64,000 nt of DNA from CANJIV01 sp046330225 (GTDB lineage: Bacteria > Actinomycetota > Thermoleophilia > Solirubrobacterales > Solirubrobacteraceae), in assembly GCA_046330225.1 (NCBI GenBank), contig JAXLTD010000001.1, positions 372,001 through 436,000 of the forward strand. The letters are read 5' to 3'. This document shows positions 8,845 through 17,821 of this stretch, piece by piece. Below the pieces are notes generated by a model that was not told where the DNA came from, searched no databases, and saw only the letters and a program-made list of their open reading frames with translations. The position numbers and the translations under genes were made by a program. The first letter of the stretch is position 1. Every line of letters starts with the position of its first letter.

Positions 8845-8854
8845 GCCGCCGGCC
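8832..8854. terminator. Hairpin terminator with the stop codon in the loop
   Basis: GGCCGGCGGC-TGA-GCCGCCGGCC is a perfect 10-bp stem whose 3-base loop is the stop codon of the MBL-fold gene. It lies between convergent genes and reads as a hairpin on both strands. There is no T-tract. Confidence 0.6.
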
Positions 8855-8859
8855 GCGCG

Positions 8860-10422
8860 TCAGTCGGTCGCGAGGTACTTGACGACCTTGCGCGGACGGC
8901 ACGGGTCCGGCGAGGGCTGGCGGAAGCGCCCGCACACGCCGGTCCGTGCGCTTTTGGCGTACATGTTGCCGTCGTCGGTGACGTAGATCGCACCGGTCCG
9001 GCGGTTGACCGCGACGTCGGTCGGCGCATCGAGCATGCCGGCCCGCCGCGAGGTGTAGCCGCCCCAGCCGAACAGGTCGAGGAACTCGCCGTTCGCGCTG
9101 AAGCGCTCGACGCGGCGGTTGAGGGAGTTCGCCACGTACAGGCGGCCCCGGGCGTCGAAGTCCAGCCCGAGCGGCTCATACAGCTGACCCGGGCCGGTCC
9201 CGGGCGAGCCGAACTCGAACCGGAACCGCCCGCCCGCCGAGAACACGAGGATCTTGCCGCGCCGCAGGTCCGAGACGTAGATCGAGCCGTCGAGCGGATT
9301 GACGGCGATCCCGCGGGCGAGCACAAAGCCGCCGGGGCCGGTGCCGAAGTGGCCGAATGCCCCCCGGAACGCCCCCGAGCGGGAGAACCGCTCGATCCGG
9401 TAGTTGCCCTGGTCGACGAAGAGAATCTGGTCGCCGGTCGCGGCGACTCCGTAGGGCGCCACGAACCGGCCGCCGCGCGAGCCCCGGCGGCCGAAGCGGT
9501 GCCGGAACCGCCCGCGCGGCGTGACCGCGACGCCGCGGTCGTTGCGCTGGTCGGCCACGAAGACGGTGCCGCCGGCGACCGCGAGGTCCATCGGGTTGTT
9601 GAACTGGCCGCGGGCGGCCACGCGGCGGGACGAGCCAGGGTCGAAGCCGTAGGAGCCGAACGCCCGCACGAACGCGCCGTCGCCCGAGAAGACCTCGATG
9701 CGGTTGTTCGAGTTGTCCGCGACGTAGACGCGCCCGGCGCCGTCGACGGCCACCGAGGTCGGGTTGCGGTACTGGCGGTCCCCGCCGATGTGCTGGCGCC
9801 CGCCGCCGAAGCAGCCGTTGGCGCGGCAGTCCCACAGGCCTCGCGGGTTGCCCCACTCGGTGACGAACTGCGGGGCCGAGGCGTAGCGCGGCGGCGTGGG
9901 CACGTGGCGGGGCTGGGGCGGGATCCGCGGCACGAAGCGCGGGAGCGCCGGGGCGCGGTTGCCGCGGGCCGGGCCGCTGGCTGGCGAGCGGATCGTCACC
10001 GTGCCCGACGTCGTCGCCCACAGGCCCTGCCCGTCGTGCGTGCGCATCGTGACCTGGACCGCCTGCGGGCCGCTGGCCGCCACGGCGCGCCGAAACCACT
10101 TCGGGAGCCGCGCCTCGATCGACGGCCCGTCGTAGTCGCCGGAGGACATCGGGTTGGCCGAGAGGAGCCGCCCCTGCCACGTCAGGGTCAGCGTGCCGGT
10201 GCAGTAGCCGACCGGATCGCCCCAGATCTCCCCCGGGCAGTAGATCCGGACGAAGGCCGGCCCCGTCTGGGTGTGGACGATCGTCGCGCCGGGCGGATTG
10301 AGGCGCGTCCCGGGATAGGGCAGTTCCGCGCTGGCGGGTGCCGCCGCCAGCAGGCCGGCGGCCACCGCGAGCCCAAGGGCCCGGTGCGCACCGTGACACG
10401 TCTGCGACAGGCGGAACGGCAT
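8860..10422 (-). CDS. Secreted NHL-repeat beta-propeller protein
   Basis: A 520-residue exported protein with a signal peptide (about residues 1-33, ending APASAELP). An N-terminal beta-rich region (about 34-150) is followed by a Pro-rich linker, then about six NHL repeats from residue 175 onward. Repeat hallmarks include NPTSVAVDGAGRVYVADNSNNRIEVF and variants, best read as a six-bladed propeller. Such propellers bind ligands or proteins, and some have lyase or hydrolase activity; no specific role can be assigned here. GAGAAGGAG about eight bases before the ATG supports the start. Confidence 0.85.
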   Translation of the reverse strand: MPFRLSQTCHGAHRALGLAVAAGLLAAAPASAELPYPGTRLNPPGATIVHTQTGPAFVRIYCPGEIWGDPVGYCTGTLTLTWQGRLLSANPMSSGDYDGPSIEARLPKWFRRAVAASGPQAVQVTMRTHDGQGLWATTSGTVTIRSPASGPARGNRAPALPRFVPRIPPQPRHVPTPPRYASAPQFVTEWGNPRGLWDCRANGCFGGGRQHIGGDRQYRNPTSVAVDGAGRVYVADNSNNRIEVFSGDGAFVRAFGSYGFDPGSSRRVAARGQFNNPMDLAVAGGTVFVADQRNDRGVAVTPRGRFRHRFGRRGSRGGRFVAPYGVAATGDQILFVDQGNYRIERFSRSGAFRGAFGHFGTGPGGFVLARGIAVNPLDGSIYVSDLRRGKILVFSAGGRFRFEFGSPGTGPGQLYEPLGLDFDARGRLYVANSLNRRVERFSANGEFLDLFGWGGYTSRRAGMLDAPTDVAVNRRTGAIYVTDDGNMYAKSARTGVCGRFRQPSPDPCRPRKVVKYLATD

Positions 10423-10595
10423 GAAACGGCTCCTTCTCCGGCGGCATCGGCAGCTGGCGGCCTCGCGGCCAGCGTGCCGCTGCCCAATTGGACGGTTGCC
10501 CGGCCCCGGAAGTCACGCTCTGGCCGCGGCGGGCCCGGCCGTGGCGCGCCGGCGCTTCCGGTCCGCCCGCCGGCCCGGTCGACCCGGCCGCGACG

Positions 10596-11972
10596 TCAGG
10601 CGGCGGCGAGCTCGGCGAGCTCGGCCAGGGCGGCACGCAGGGCCGCCGCGGCGTCGCCGAGCGGCGGGTCGAGGTCCCGGTCGGCGAGGAGCCCGAAGTG
10701 GACTCCGCCGTCGTAGGAGAGGATCCCCACCGACAGGCCCTGGTTCGCGGGGTTGAGCGGCACGATCGGGTAGGTCTCCAGCAGCGGCGAGCCGCTGAGG
10801 TAGAAGGTCTGCTGGGGCCCCGGGACGTTCGAGACCACGACGTTGAAGGCGCGGACCCCGCCCATCGCGCGCACGAGGACCGACGAGACGGCCGGCGGCG
10901 CCCAGCCGGTCGCGCCCACCATGAGCGCCCCGGCCCGCACGGCCGCCGAGCCCTTGAGCTCCCGGGTTGCCGCGGCCACCAAGCGGATCCGCGCGACCGC
11001 GTCGGCCTCGTGGATCGGGAGATCGACGAACACCGTCGAGATCCGGTTGCCGCCCTCCTCGCCCTCGCCGCGGATGCTCACGGGCACGAGCGCAACCGGA
11101 GCGGGATCGTCGGGGCCAGGGTCCAGGTAGCGCCCGAGCATTCCGGCGACGGCCGCGAGCAGCGCATCGTTGACCGTGCCGCCGCCGAGCTTCGCCGCGG
11201 CCTTGACTTCGTCGAGCCGGATCCGCTCCATGGCGAAGCGGCGGTTGGGCGAGATCGGGCGGTTGATCGGCAGCATCGGAGCCTGAGGGCGGGCGCGGGC
11301 CAGTTCGGTGACGAGGTCCGTGGCGCGCCGCAGGTCCTGGGCGGCACTGCGCGGGCTCGTGTCCAGGGCGCGCATGGCCCCGTCGAGGGCGACCTTCTGG
11401 GCCCGCAGGAAGGGCGTGGCCGCCATGCGGGCGAGCCGGGCGGACCGGTCGCGCGTCTCCGGCACCCACGGCGCATCGGGCGGCGGCACGTCCATCGGCT
11501 CTGGCGTCGGGTCCAGCAGCACGGTTCCGATGTCGATCGCGGCGACTCCGTCCACGAGGGCGTGGTGCATCTTCGGGATCAGGGCCACCCGGCCGCCCTC
11601 GAGCCCGTCGACGATGTGCAGCTCCCACAGGGGCCGGCGGCGGTCGAGCCGGCCCGACATCTCGCGACCCACGTAGTCCGCGAGCTCCGTCCGGCCGCCG
11701 GGCGGCGGCAGGGTTGCGCTGCGGACGTGCCAGGGCAGGTCGAACGTGCTGTCGTCAACCCAGACCGGGTTTGCCAGCCCGAGCGGGGCCTCGTCGAGCC
11801 GCTGCCGGTAGCGGGGGATCAGGTGCAGGCGTTCGCCGATCCGCGCGACGATCGCGTCACGAGCCAGGCCCGGCCCGCCGGCGAACACGAGCGCGGCGCC
11901 CACCGTCATGTTCACGGGCCCGCGCTCCGCGGCGAGGGACGCCCGGTCGGCCGGGGAGAGGTCGTCGGCCAT
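10596..11972 (-). CDS. Wax ester synthase / diacylglycerol O-acyltransferase (WS/DGAT)
   Basis: A 458-residue member of the bacterial WS/DGAT family, which transfers acyl groups from acyl-CoA to diacylglycerol or fatty alcohols to make storage lipids. The catalytic HHxxxDG motif is intact as HHALVDG (residues 136-142), preceded by the family block PLWELHIVDGL, and NxVxSNxPGP-like NVVVSNVPGP occurs near residue 375. ATG at 11972 is preferred to the GTG one codon earlier. It fits the acyl-CoA theme of the window. No gene in the flanks makes alcohols, so triacylglycerol synthesis is the likelier role (inference). Confidence 0.92.
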   Translation of the reverse strand: MADDLSPADRASLAAERGPVNMTVGAALVFAGGPGLARDAIVARIGERLHLIPRYRQRLDEAPLGLANPVWVDDSTFDLPWHVRSATLPPPGGRTELADYVGREMSGRLDRRRPLWELHIVDGLEGGRVALIPKMHHALVDGVAAIDIGTVLLDPTPEPMDVPPPDAPWVPETRDRSARLARMAATPFLRAQKVALDGAMRALDTSPRSAAQDLRRATDLVTELARARPQAPMLPINRPISPNRRFAMERIRLDEVKAAAKLGGGTVNDALLAAVAGMLGRYLDPGPDDPAPVALVPVSIRGEGEEGGNRISTVFVDLPIHEADAVARIRLVAAATRELKGSAAVRAGALMVGATGWAPPAVSSVLVRAMGGVRAFNVVVSNVPGPQQTFYLSGSPLLETYPIVPLNPANQGLSVGILSYDGGVHFGLLADRDLDPPLGDAAAALRAALAELAELAAA

Positions 11973-12067
11973 CACCGGAGCCTATCCAGGCTGTCCGCCG
12001 TCGAACAGACGTCCGGTGACGGCCGAAAACCAGCAGCCGCGGAGGGGTTGGCGCCGATGGGTGGGCG

Positions 12068-12310
12068 GTGACAGCCATGGGCTTCTTCTCGACCTTCGAC
12101 ATCTGGCTCGTCCTCGGCACGCTCGCGGTCGCGTCGGTCGTCGTGCTCGGCGGGGTCTCCCTGCTGCTCCGCTCGGTGCGCCGCCATCCCGAGCGGGCCG
12201 TCCCGGCTCATGGCCTCGCGGCGCTCCACGCCCCGGGCGGCGACGGCGGCGAGCTCGTCAGGCTCCCGGAACCGGCCGAACGCCACATCGGCGCTGCCGG
12301 CGCCCGGTAG
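12068..12310 (+). CDS. Small single-pass membrane protein
   Basis: An 80-residue ORF starting GTG (or ATG at 12077) with one convincing membrane segment (about residues 12-35, IWLVLGTLAVASVVVLGG), a basic patch RSVRRHPER and a charged tail. Base composition fits a coding region. No family recognised. There is no clear ribosome site or -10, so both start and reality are uncertain. Confidence 0.5.
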   Translation: MTAMGFFSTFDIWLVLGTLAVASVVVLGGVSLLLRSVRRHPERAVPAHGLAALHAPGGDGGELVRLPEPAERHIGAAGAR

Positions 12311-12375
12311 CTCGCCGCGCGGAGCACGTTCGGGTCCGGGGCGGCATCCGGGCGTCCGGGCCGCCGGTCCTCTGC

Positions 12376-12505
12376 GCGAACCGGTGCGGGTGGGCAACCG
12401 GATCGGTGGTTCAGGTGCGCAGGAACGGCGGGCGGTGTTCCCCAAACGCGAACTCGTGCGTGTGGGCCACCGGGTCGGTGGCTCAGGTGCGCAGGAGTGG
12501 CGGGC
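12376..12505 (+). repeat. Intergenic hairpin repeat, tandem pair, period 72 bp
   Basis: Units start at 12376 and 12448. The first has GCAACCG-GAT-CGGTGGT and the second GCCACCG-GGT-CGGTGGC, so the stem is degenerate in one copy and the loop in the other. Both are followed by TCAGGTGCGCAGGA. They fill most of the 315-bp gap between the small membrane protein gene and the convergent egtD. Confidence 0.85.
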
Positions 12506-12625
12506 GGCAGGCCTGCCCGGCTCGATCACGCGCGCCCAGCGGCGCACGCGTCCCGGCCGCGGGCGCGCCACCTGAGTCCGGGCCCTCGCCGCGGCGGCTG
12601 GAGGGACCGCCCGCCGCGGGTGCGA

Positions 12626-13633
12626 CTAGGCGCGTGGCTTGGCGACGAGGACCGCGAAGCGGCGGTCCGGGTCGGTCATCCAGGTGTCGATCGCCAGGCC
12701 GGCCGCGGCGAGATCGGCCTCGATTCGGGCGCGGGTGAACTTGGCACTGATCTCGGTGCGGACCTCCTCGCCCGCAGCGAACGTGATGCCCAGGTCGATC
12801 GCCTCCAGCCGAACGGCGCACGCCTCGCGGGCGCGGAGCCGCATCTCGATCCACTCGTGCTCGCGGTCGAAGAACGCGACGTGGTCGAAGGCCGCCGGCA
12901 CGAAGTCGGCGCCGAGCTCGCGGTTGAGGACGTGGAGGACATTGCGGTTGAACTCCGCGGTGACGCCTGCGCCGTCGTCGTAGGCGGCCTCCAGCTCGGC
13001 CGGATCCTTCACGAGGTCGATGCCGAGGATCAGCGCGTCGGCCGGGCGCAGGAGGGCGGCCAGCGACCGCAGGAACCGCCGCCGGCTGCCGGGGGCGAAG
13101 TTGCCGATGGTCCCGCCGAGGAAGGCGACGAGGCGCGCGCCGCCCTCGCCCGGCCCGGGAATGAGCGGGAGGTGCCGCTCGAAGTCGCCGACGACGCCGT
13201 GAACCTGCAGGCCCGGGTAGTCCGCGACGAGCTCGTCCCCGGCGGCGCGGACGCAGCCCTCGGCCACGTCGAAGGGGACGTACCGGGCAGCGCCGGCTCC
13301 GCTGGCCATGCCGTCGAGGAGGATCCGCGCCTTCGCCGTGGCCCCGCTGCCGAGCTCGACGAGCTCGGCAGCACCGCTCGCGGCAGCGGCAGCGGCGCCC
13401 TGCGCCTCGAGGATGCCCATCTCGGTGCGGGTGGGGTAGTACTCGGGCAGCGTGCAGATCTGCTCGAAGAGCTCGGAACCGCGGGCGTCGTAGAAGTGCT
13501 TGGGCGGCAGCTCCTTGAACGGGCGGGTGAGGCCGTCGAGAGCGTCCTCGGCCAACGCCCGATGGCCCTCGCCGTCCTCGAGGTGACGGTCGATCGTCAC
13601 GCGCGCGGCCAGCGCGGCGGCGCTCCCGCTCAC
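12626..13633 (-). CDS. egtD: L-histidine N-alpha-methyltransferase EgtD
   Basis: A 335-residue SAM-dependent methyltransferase that trimethylates histidine to hercynine, the first step of ergothioneine synthesis. Family features: KHFYDARGSELFEQIC near the start, PEYYPTRTEMGIL, the SAM loop ELGSGATAKARILLD, and GGTIGNF. The C-terminal half includes the DDGAGVTAEFNRN block for histidine recognition. The GTG start overlaps the egtB stop by 4 bp, and this in-frame codon is chosen because the longer open frame upstream is antisense to egtB. With EgtB it forms a minimal ergothioneine module. Confidence 0.95.
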   Translation of the reverse strand: MSGSAAALAARVTIDRHLEDGEGHRALAEDALDGLTRPFKELPPKHFYDARGSELFEQICTLPEYYPTRTEMGILEAQGAAAAAASGAAELVELGSGATAKARILLDGMASGAGAARYVPFDVAEGCVRAAGDELVADYPGLQVHGVVGDFERHLPLIPGPGEGGARLVAFLGGTIGNFAPGSRRRFLRSLAALLRPADALILGIDLVKDPAELEAAYDDGAGVTAEFNRNVLHVLNRELGADFVPAAFDHVAFFDREHEWIEMRLRAREACAVRLEAIDLGITFAAGEEVRTEISAKFTRARIEADLAAAGLAIDTWMTDPDRRFAVLVAKPRA

Positions 13634-14934
13634 GGGAGGTCCCTCGCGAGCCGCACGCCGGCGAAGATCTGCCGGCGCTGGGGGAAGTCCCAGTTGCGGA
13701 ACGTCGCCGTGGCGACCCGGGCGTCGCTGGCCCACGAGCCGCCCCGCAGGACGCGGTAGGCCGTGCCGAAGAAGACCTCCGAGTACTCCCGATAGGGGAA
13801 GGCGCGGAAGCCCGGGTAGCCCCCGAAGTGGCTCGCGGTCCACTCCCAGACGTCGCCGAGCATTCCGAGGGCGCCGCACGGGGCGGCGCCCGCGGGCAGG
13901 GCGCCGGCGGCCACGGGCCCGCGGCCCGCGCGGCCGAGGTTGGCGCGTTGGGGAGTCCACGGCGCGGTGCCCCAGGGCTGGCAGCGGGCGACTCCGGCGG
14001 CGTGATCCCAGGTCGCGGCCTTCTCCCATTCGGCCTCCGTGGGAAGCCGGGCTCCGACGGAGCGGGCAAAGGCGTCGGCCTCGAACCACGACACGTGCAC
14101 GACGGGCGCGTCGGGCTCCAGCGCGGCCGGGCCGGTGATGCGGCGGGCGCCACCGTGGCCGTCCCACCCTTCGGGACGCGTGATGTCGTAGTCCTGCTTC
14201 CAGGACCAGCCCTCGTCCGACCACCACTCCCGCCGCTCGTAGCCGCCGCCTTCGGCGAACCTCAGCCATGTCGCGTTCGTCACCGGCGTCCGGCCGATGA
14301 GGAAGCCGGGGACGTTCGCGCCATGGCGGGGCCGCTCGTTGTCGTAGGCGAAGCCGTCCGGGCCGGCGCCGAGCGTGCACGGCCCGCCGGGCACCTCGAC
14401 GAACTCGAGGCCCGTGTGCCCCTGGACGGCCGCCGGGACCGGATAAGGCCGCCCGGTCCGGAGCGCCGGAAGCTGGGCGAGCTGGAGCGCCTGGAGCATC
14501 GTCTCCTGGTGCTGGAGCTCGTGGCGGACCACCATCTCGTGGCGCAGCCCGTCGCCGACGCCGATCCGGCCCGTCACCGACTCCGTCCGGCGGCGGACCT
14601 CGGCGAGGTACTCGAGCGCGTCGGCGTAGCCGAGATGCGGCGTCTCGGAGCGCACGGCCCGCGGGGTCTCGAGCGCGTCGTACGTGTCGAGGAGGTCGGG
14701 CCGCAGCAGCGGAAGGCCGCCGTGGCGGTGGACGAGCCACAGGTCCTCGAACGCCGCGATGTGTCCGAGATCCCAGGCGAGCGGGCTCAGGAGGGGGGAG
14801 TGGACCGCCTCGACGTCGGCGGCGGGGAGGCGCTCGACGAGGGCGAGCGTGGCGCGGCGCGCGTGGGCGAGCGCGGACAGCGCTGCGCTGGCGGGGTCGG
14901 ACGGGACGGATGTCGGCCGGGGGTTCGTCGCCAT
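13630..14934 (-). CDS. egtB: Hercynine oxygenase (sulfoxide synthase) EgtB
   Basis: A 434-residue non-heme iron enzyme that joins oxygen and a thiol (gamma-glutamylcysteine or cysteine) to hercynine. The N-terminal DinB_2 domain carries the iron-binding HELQHQE motif (HxxxHxE), and an earlier His lies in DLGHIAAFED. The C-terminal half is a formylglycine-generating-enzyme-like fold with the typical RGGSWAS and FRNWDFPQRRQIFAGVRLARD ending. ATG at 14934 chosen; the open frame upstream has no family similarity. egtA, egtC and egtE are not in the window, so thiol-donor type and C-S lyase are unresolved. Confidence 0.95.
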   Translation of the reverse strand: MATNPRPTSVPSDPASAALSALAHARRATLALVERLPAADVEAVHSPLLSPLAWDLGHIAAFEDLWLVHRHGGLPLLRPDLLDTYDALETPRAVRSETPHLGYADALEYLAEVRRRTESVTGRIGVGDGLRHEMVVRHELQHQETMLQALQLAQLPALRTGRPYPVPAAVQGHTGLEFVEVPGGPCTLGAGPDGFAYDNERPRHGANVPGFLIGRTPVTNATWLRFAEGGGYERREWWSDEGWSWKQDYDITRPEGWDGHGGARRITGPAALEPDAPVVHVSWFEADAFARSVGARLPTEAEWEKAATWDHAAGVARCQPWGTAPWTPQRANLGRAGRGPVAAGALPAGAAPCGALGMLGDVWEWTASHFGGYPGFRAFPYREYSEVFFGTAYRVLRGGSWASDARVATATFRNWDFPQRRQIFAGVRLARDLP

Positions 14935-15051
14935 CGGTCTGGAACTCGTCTCCGCCTGGCACCGGGCGTTACGCCGCAGGCAGCGGTTCCGGATCACCCT
15001 ACCGGGTGCCGGGAACGCGCCGGGACTGCCGGACCGCCACGTTCGCCGGTC

Positions 15052-15057
15052 TACGAT
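15052..15057 (+). promoter_or_regulatory. -10 element (TACGAT), leaderless type
   Basis: TACGAT is followed by six bases and the GTG start of the acyltransferase at 15064. This spacing decides the start codon. Confidence 0.55.
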
Positions 15058-15063
15058 CGGCGC

Positions 15064-16098
15064 GTGGACGAGCGACGCGGACAGGTGATTGGCCGGCGCC
15101 TGCGCACCATTCCGCCGATCCTGCTGGGCCTCCTGGCGGCCACGGTGCTCCTGCCCGTCCTGCTGGCGGGCGCCGTGGTCGTCGACGTGGTGCGCCGCAT
15201 CCGCCACGGCCGGCCGTTCATGGCGGTCAGGCTCGTGACGTTCCTCTGGGTGTATCTCGCGGCCGAGACCGCGGGCCTGGCGGTGCTGGCGGCGCTATGG
15301 GTTCTCGCGGCGGGCGGGCGCCGGCGGGCGTGGATGGCCGACCGGACCTGGCGCTTCCAGCAGGTGTGGGGCGGAGCCCTGTTCGCTGCCGCGCGCACGC
15401 TGTTCGGCCTGCGCGTCGAGGTGTCCGGGGACGAGCACGTGACGCCCGGCCCGATCCTCGTGCTCATCCGGCACGCGAGCATCGTCGACAACCTTCTGCC
15501 GTCCGTGCTCGTCGCGCGGCGCCACGGCATCCGGCTCCGGTACGTGCTCAAGCGCGAGCTGCTCTCCGACCCATGCCTGGACGTGGCGGGGAAGCGGCTG
15601 CCGAACTACTTCGTTCGCCGCAACACCGGCGAGGCGGCCGAGCGCGAGAACATCCGCCGCCTGGCCGAGGGCCTGGGGCCCGACGAGGGCGTCCTGCTCT
15701 ATCCGGAGGGCACGCGCTTCACGCCCGAACGCCGGGCCGCCGCCATCGCCAAGATCGCCGAGCGCGATCCCGAGCGGGCCGCCCGGATGGAAGGGATCGA
15801 GTCGCTGCTGCCGCCCAAGGTCGGCGGCCTGCTCGCGCTGCTCGACGGCGCGCCCGCGGCCGACGTCGTCGTTCTGGCCCACCAGGGCTTCGACGGGCTC
15901 CGGCTCGTGTCGGACATCTGGGCGGGGGCGCTCGTCGGCCGGACGATCCGGGTGCGGTTCACCCGCACGCCCCGGGCGGAGATCCCCGCCGGGCGGGCCG
16001 AGCGTGTCGCGTGGCTCGATGCGGCGTGGGCCGATGCGGATGCCTGGGTCGGGCACCAGGCCCGGGCCGGCGAGTCCGCAGCGCCGGCGCGCGCGTGA
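15064..16098 (+). CDS. PlsC-like 1-acyl-glycerol-phosphate acyltransferase family protein
   Basis: A 344-residue membrane acyltransferase with two N-terminal hydrophobic segments (about residues 19-42 and 58-80). Motif I is RHASIVDN (the HxxxxD form) near residue 140, and motif III is PEGTRF near residue 217, with family-typical spacing. It probably acylates lysophosphatidate or a related lipid at the inner membrane face. The region after PEGTRF (about 220-290) is long and charged, resembling eukaryotic AGPAT/LCLAT types. The substrate is uncertain. Start GTG fixed by the -10 six bases upstream. It diverges from egtB and converges on the RibD-like gene. Confidence 0.85.
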   Translation: MDERRGQVIGRRLRTIPPILLGLLAATVLLPVLLAGAVVVDVVRRIRHGRPFMAVRLVTFLWVYLAAETAGLAVLAALWVLAAGGRRRAWMADRTWRFQQVWGGALFAAARTLFGLRVEVSGDEHVTPGPILVLIRHASIVDNLLPSVLVARRHGIRLRYVLKRELLSDPCLDVAGKRLPNYFVRRNTGEAAERENIRRLAEGLGPDEGVLLYPEGTRFTPERRAAAIAKIAERDPERAARMEGIESLLPPKVGGLLALLDGAPAADVVVLAHQGFDGLRLVSDIWAGALVGRTIRVRFTRTPRAEIPAGRAERVAWLDAAWADADAWVGHQARAGESAAPARA

Positions 16099-16101
16099 CG
16101 C

Positions 16102-16854
16102 CTAGCGGCGCACCCGGTAGCGCAGGTACAGGCCGCCGCCGGACTCGAGCACCCAGGCCAGCTCGAGGCTGACGGGAGCCGGGAGCCCGGCGCCCTCGAC
16201 GATCGTGCGGACGTCGGTGCCGCCGCCGGCCAGCAGCGGCGAGACCGAGAGGAACAGCTCGTCGAGCGCCCCTGCCGCGACGATCTCGCCGAGGAGCGAC
16301 GGCCCGCCCTCGCACAGCACCGAGCGGACGCCGTGTGCGCTGCGCAGGCGCTGGAGTGCGACGCGGGCGGTGAGCTCGGCGGCCGGCACGCGCTCGACGA
16401 CGACGCGGGCCGCCGCCGCCGGCGGGTCGGCGTCGGCGGAGGTGAACACGACGAAGGTCGAGTTCGGGTCGGCGAGGAGCGGGAGGTCGTCGCCGAGCTC
16501 GAGTGTTCGCGTGATCGTCGCGGCCAGGGCGTCGGGCGCCAGCCCGGCGGCAACGCGGCGGGCGCGGAGCTCGGGGTCGCGCACGATGCGGCCGTAGCGC
16601 TCGGCTCGGAACGTGCCCGCGCCGGCCAGCACGCAGTCGGCGTGGCTGCGCAGGAGATGGAAGATCGCCCGGTCCGCGGGGCTTCCGAGGCCGCCCGACT
16701 TCCCGTCCACCGTCGCCTTGCCGTCCGCCGAGGCGACCATGTTCGCGACGACGTACGGCCGGTCTCGCGGCGCGAGCGCGCCGAAGTCCAGGCCGGCCAG
16801 CGCCTCGTCGGCGGACACGGTCTGGCCGTCGGGAAGGAGGCGGCGCAGGTCCAT
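16102..16854 (-). CDS. RibD C-terminal domain / dihydrofolate-reductase-like reductase
   Basis: A 250-residue stand-alone RibD_C protein. Features: YVVANMVASADGKATVDGKSGGL at the NADPH-binding start, then SHADCVLAGAGTFRAERYG, and the late VLCEGGPSLLGEIVAAG and DELFLSVSPLLAGG blocks. In riboflavin synthesis this domain reduces the pyrimidine intermediate with NADPH. Stand-alone versions also occur as general or F420-era reductases, and no other rib gene is nearby. It is the last gene of a three-gene minus-strand operon, seven bases after the LLM gene, so a redox role alongside that oxidoreductase is plausible (inference). Confidence 0.85.
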   Translation of the reverse strand: MDLRRLLPDGQTVSADEALAGLDFGALAPRDRPYVVANMVASADGKATVDGKSGGLGSPADRAIFHLLRSHADCVLAGAGTFRAERYGRIVRDPELRARRVAAGLAPDALAATITRTLELGDDLPLLADPNSTFVVFTSADADPPAAAARVVVERVPAAELTARVALQRLRSAHGVRSVLCEGGPSLLGEIVAAGALDELFLSVSPLLAGGGTDVRTIVEGAGLPAPVSLELAWVLESGGGLYLRYRVRR

Positions 16855-16861
16855 GTCCGGA

Positions 16862-17821
16862 TCAGGCGCGCGCCAGCCCGTCGATGAACCCGGGCAACTG
16901 CTCCGGGCCGCACAGGGGCGTCAGGACGAACGTGGTGATCCCGCCGGCCTCGAACTCGGCCAGGCGCGCCTTCATCTCGTCCGGCGAGCCGAAGATGAAG
17001 ATCTCGCGGATGAGCTCGTCGGGGCTGCGTTCCAGCGCCAGGGGGCGGTCGCCGGCCCGCCACGCCGTCACCATCGGGTCCAGGGCGTCTCCCCAGCCCA
17101 GCGAGCGGAAGAACGCTTCGTAGACGGGCACGGTGCCGTAGGCGGCGAACAGGAATCGCGCGAGCCCGAGCCCCTCGTCGGGGGCCTGCGGGACGCAGAA
17201 GAACCGGCACACGACGTCGCTGGCGCCCTCCGGCTTGCCGGCGGCGGCCTCCCCCGCCCGGATTTGCGTCGCGACGTGGGGGAGGGCCGAGAGCGGCAGG
17301 AAGTTCACGAACGTGCCGTCGCCCACCTCCCCGCCGAGCGCGAGCATCTTGTCCCGCAGCGCGGCGACGTAGATCGGCGGCGGCGTCTGCGGCGGCGTCT
17401 CGAGCTTGAAGCCGCCCGGTCCCCGGCCGCCGGCCAGGACCGGGCGCAGGGCCTCCACGGCCGCGCGCACCCGGGTCAGCGGCTTCTCGAACGGCACGCC
17501 GTTCCACCGCTCCACGATGACGTTCGACGACGAGCCGATCCCGAGGCAGACCCGGCCGCCGCTCGCATCCTGGAGCGCCGCGGCGTGCTGGGCCAGGACG
17601 CCGGGCCCGCGGGTGAACGGGTTGACGACGCCGGTGCCCAGGCGCAGCCGGTCGGTCCAGGCGGCGGCCAGCACGAGCGGCGTGAAGCCGTCGGGCCCAT
17701 TCGTCTCGCCGGTCCAGAGGTCGTCATAGCCGGCGGCCTCGGCGCGCTGCACGAGCGCGCGGTGGTCGCGCAGCGTCACGCCCGGGAAGGGCAGGGTCAG
17801 TCCCCAGCGGGTATCAGGCAT
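16862..17821 (-). CDS. LLM-class (luciferase-like) F420-dependent oxidoreductase
   Basis: A 319-residue luciferase-like TIM-barrel protein: MPDTRWGLTLPFPGV at the N-terminus, LWTGETNGPDGFTPL, RLRLGTGVVNPFTRGP and GIGSSSN follow the usual order for actinobacterial F420-dependent members. It probably uses F420 or FMN; the sequence does not name a substrate. Its ATG overlaps the end of the upstream lipocalin-like gene by 8 bp, suggesting translational coupling and a shared pathway. Confidence 0.88.
   Translation of the reverse strand: MPDTRWGLTLPFPGVTLRDHRALVQRAEAAGYDDLWTGETNGPDGFTPLVLAAAWTDRLRLGTGVVNPFTRGPGVLAQHAAALQDASGGRVCLGIGSSSNVIVERWNGVPFEKPLTRVRAAVEALRPVLAGGRGPGGFKLETPPQTPPPIYVAALRDKMLALGGEVGDGTFVNFLPLSALPHVATQIRAGEAAAGKPEGASDVVCRFFCVPQAPDEGLGLARFLFAAYGTVPVYEAFFRSLGWGDALDPMVTAWRAGDRPLALERSPDELIREIFIFGSPDEMKARLAEFEAGGITTFVLTPLCGPEQLPGFIDGLARA

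Noticed and set aside
13630..14934. Formylglycine-generating enzyme for the tandem sulfatases
   Set aside because: The C-terminal fold is FGE-like, but the DinB_2 domain with HELQHQE and the adjacent egtD identify EgtB.
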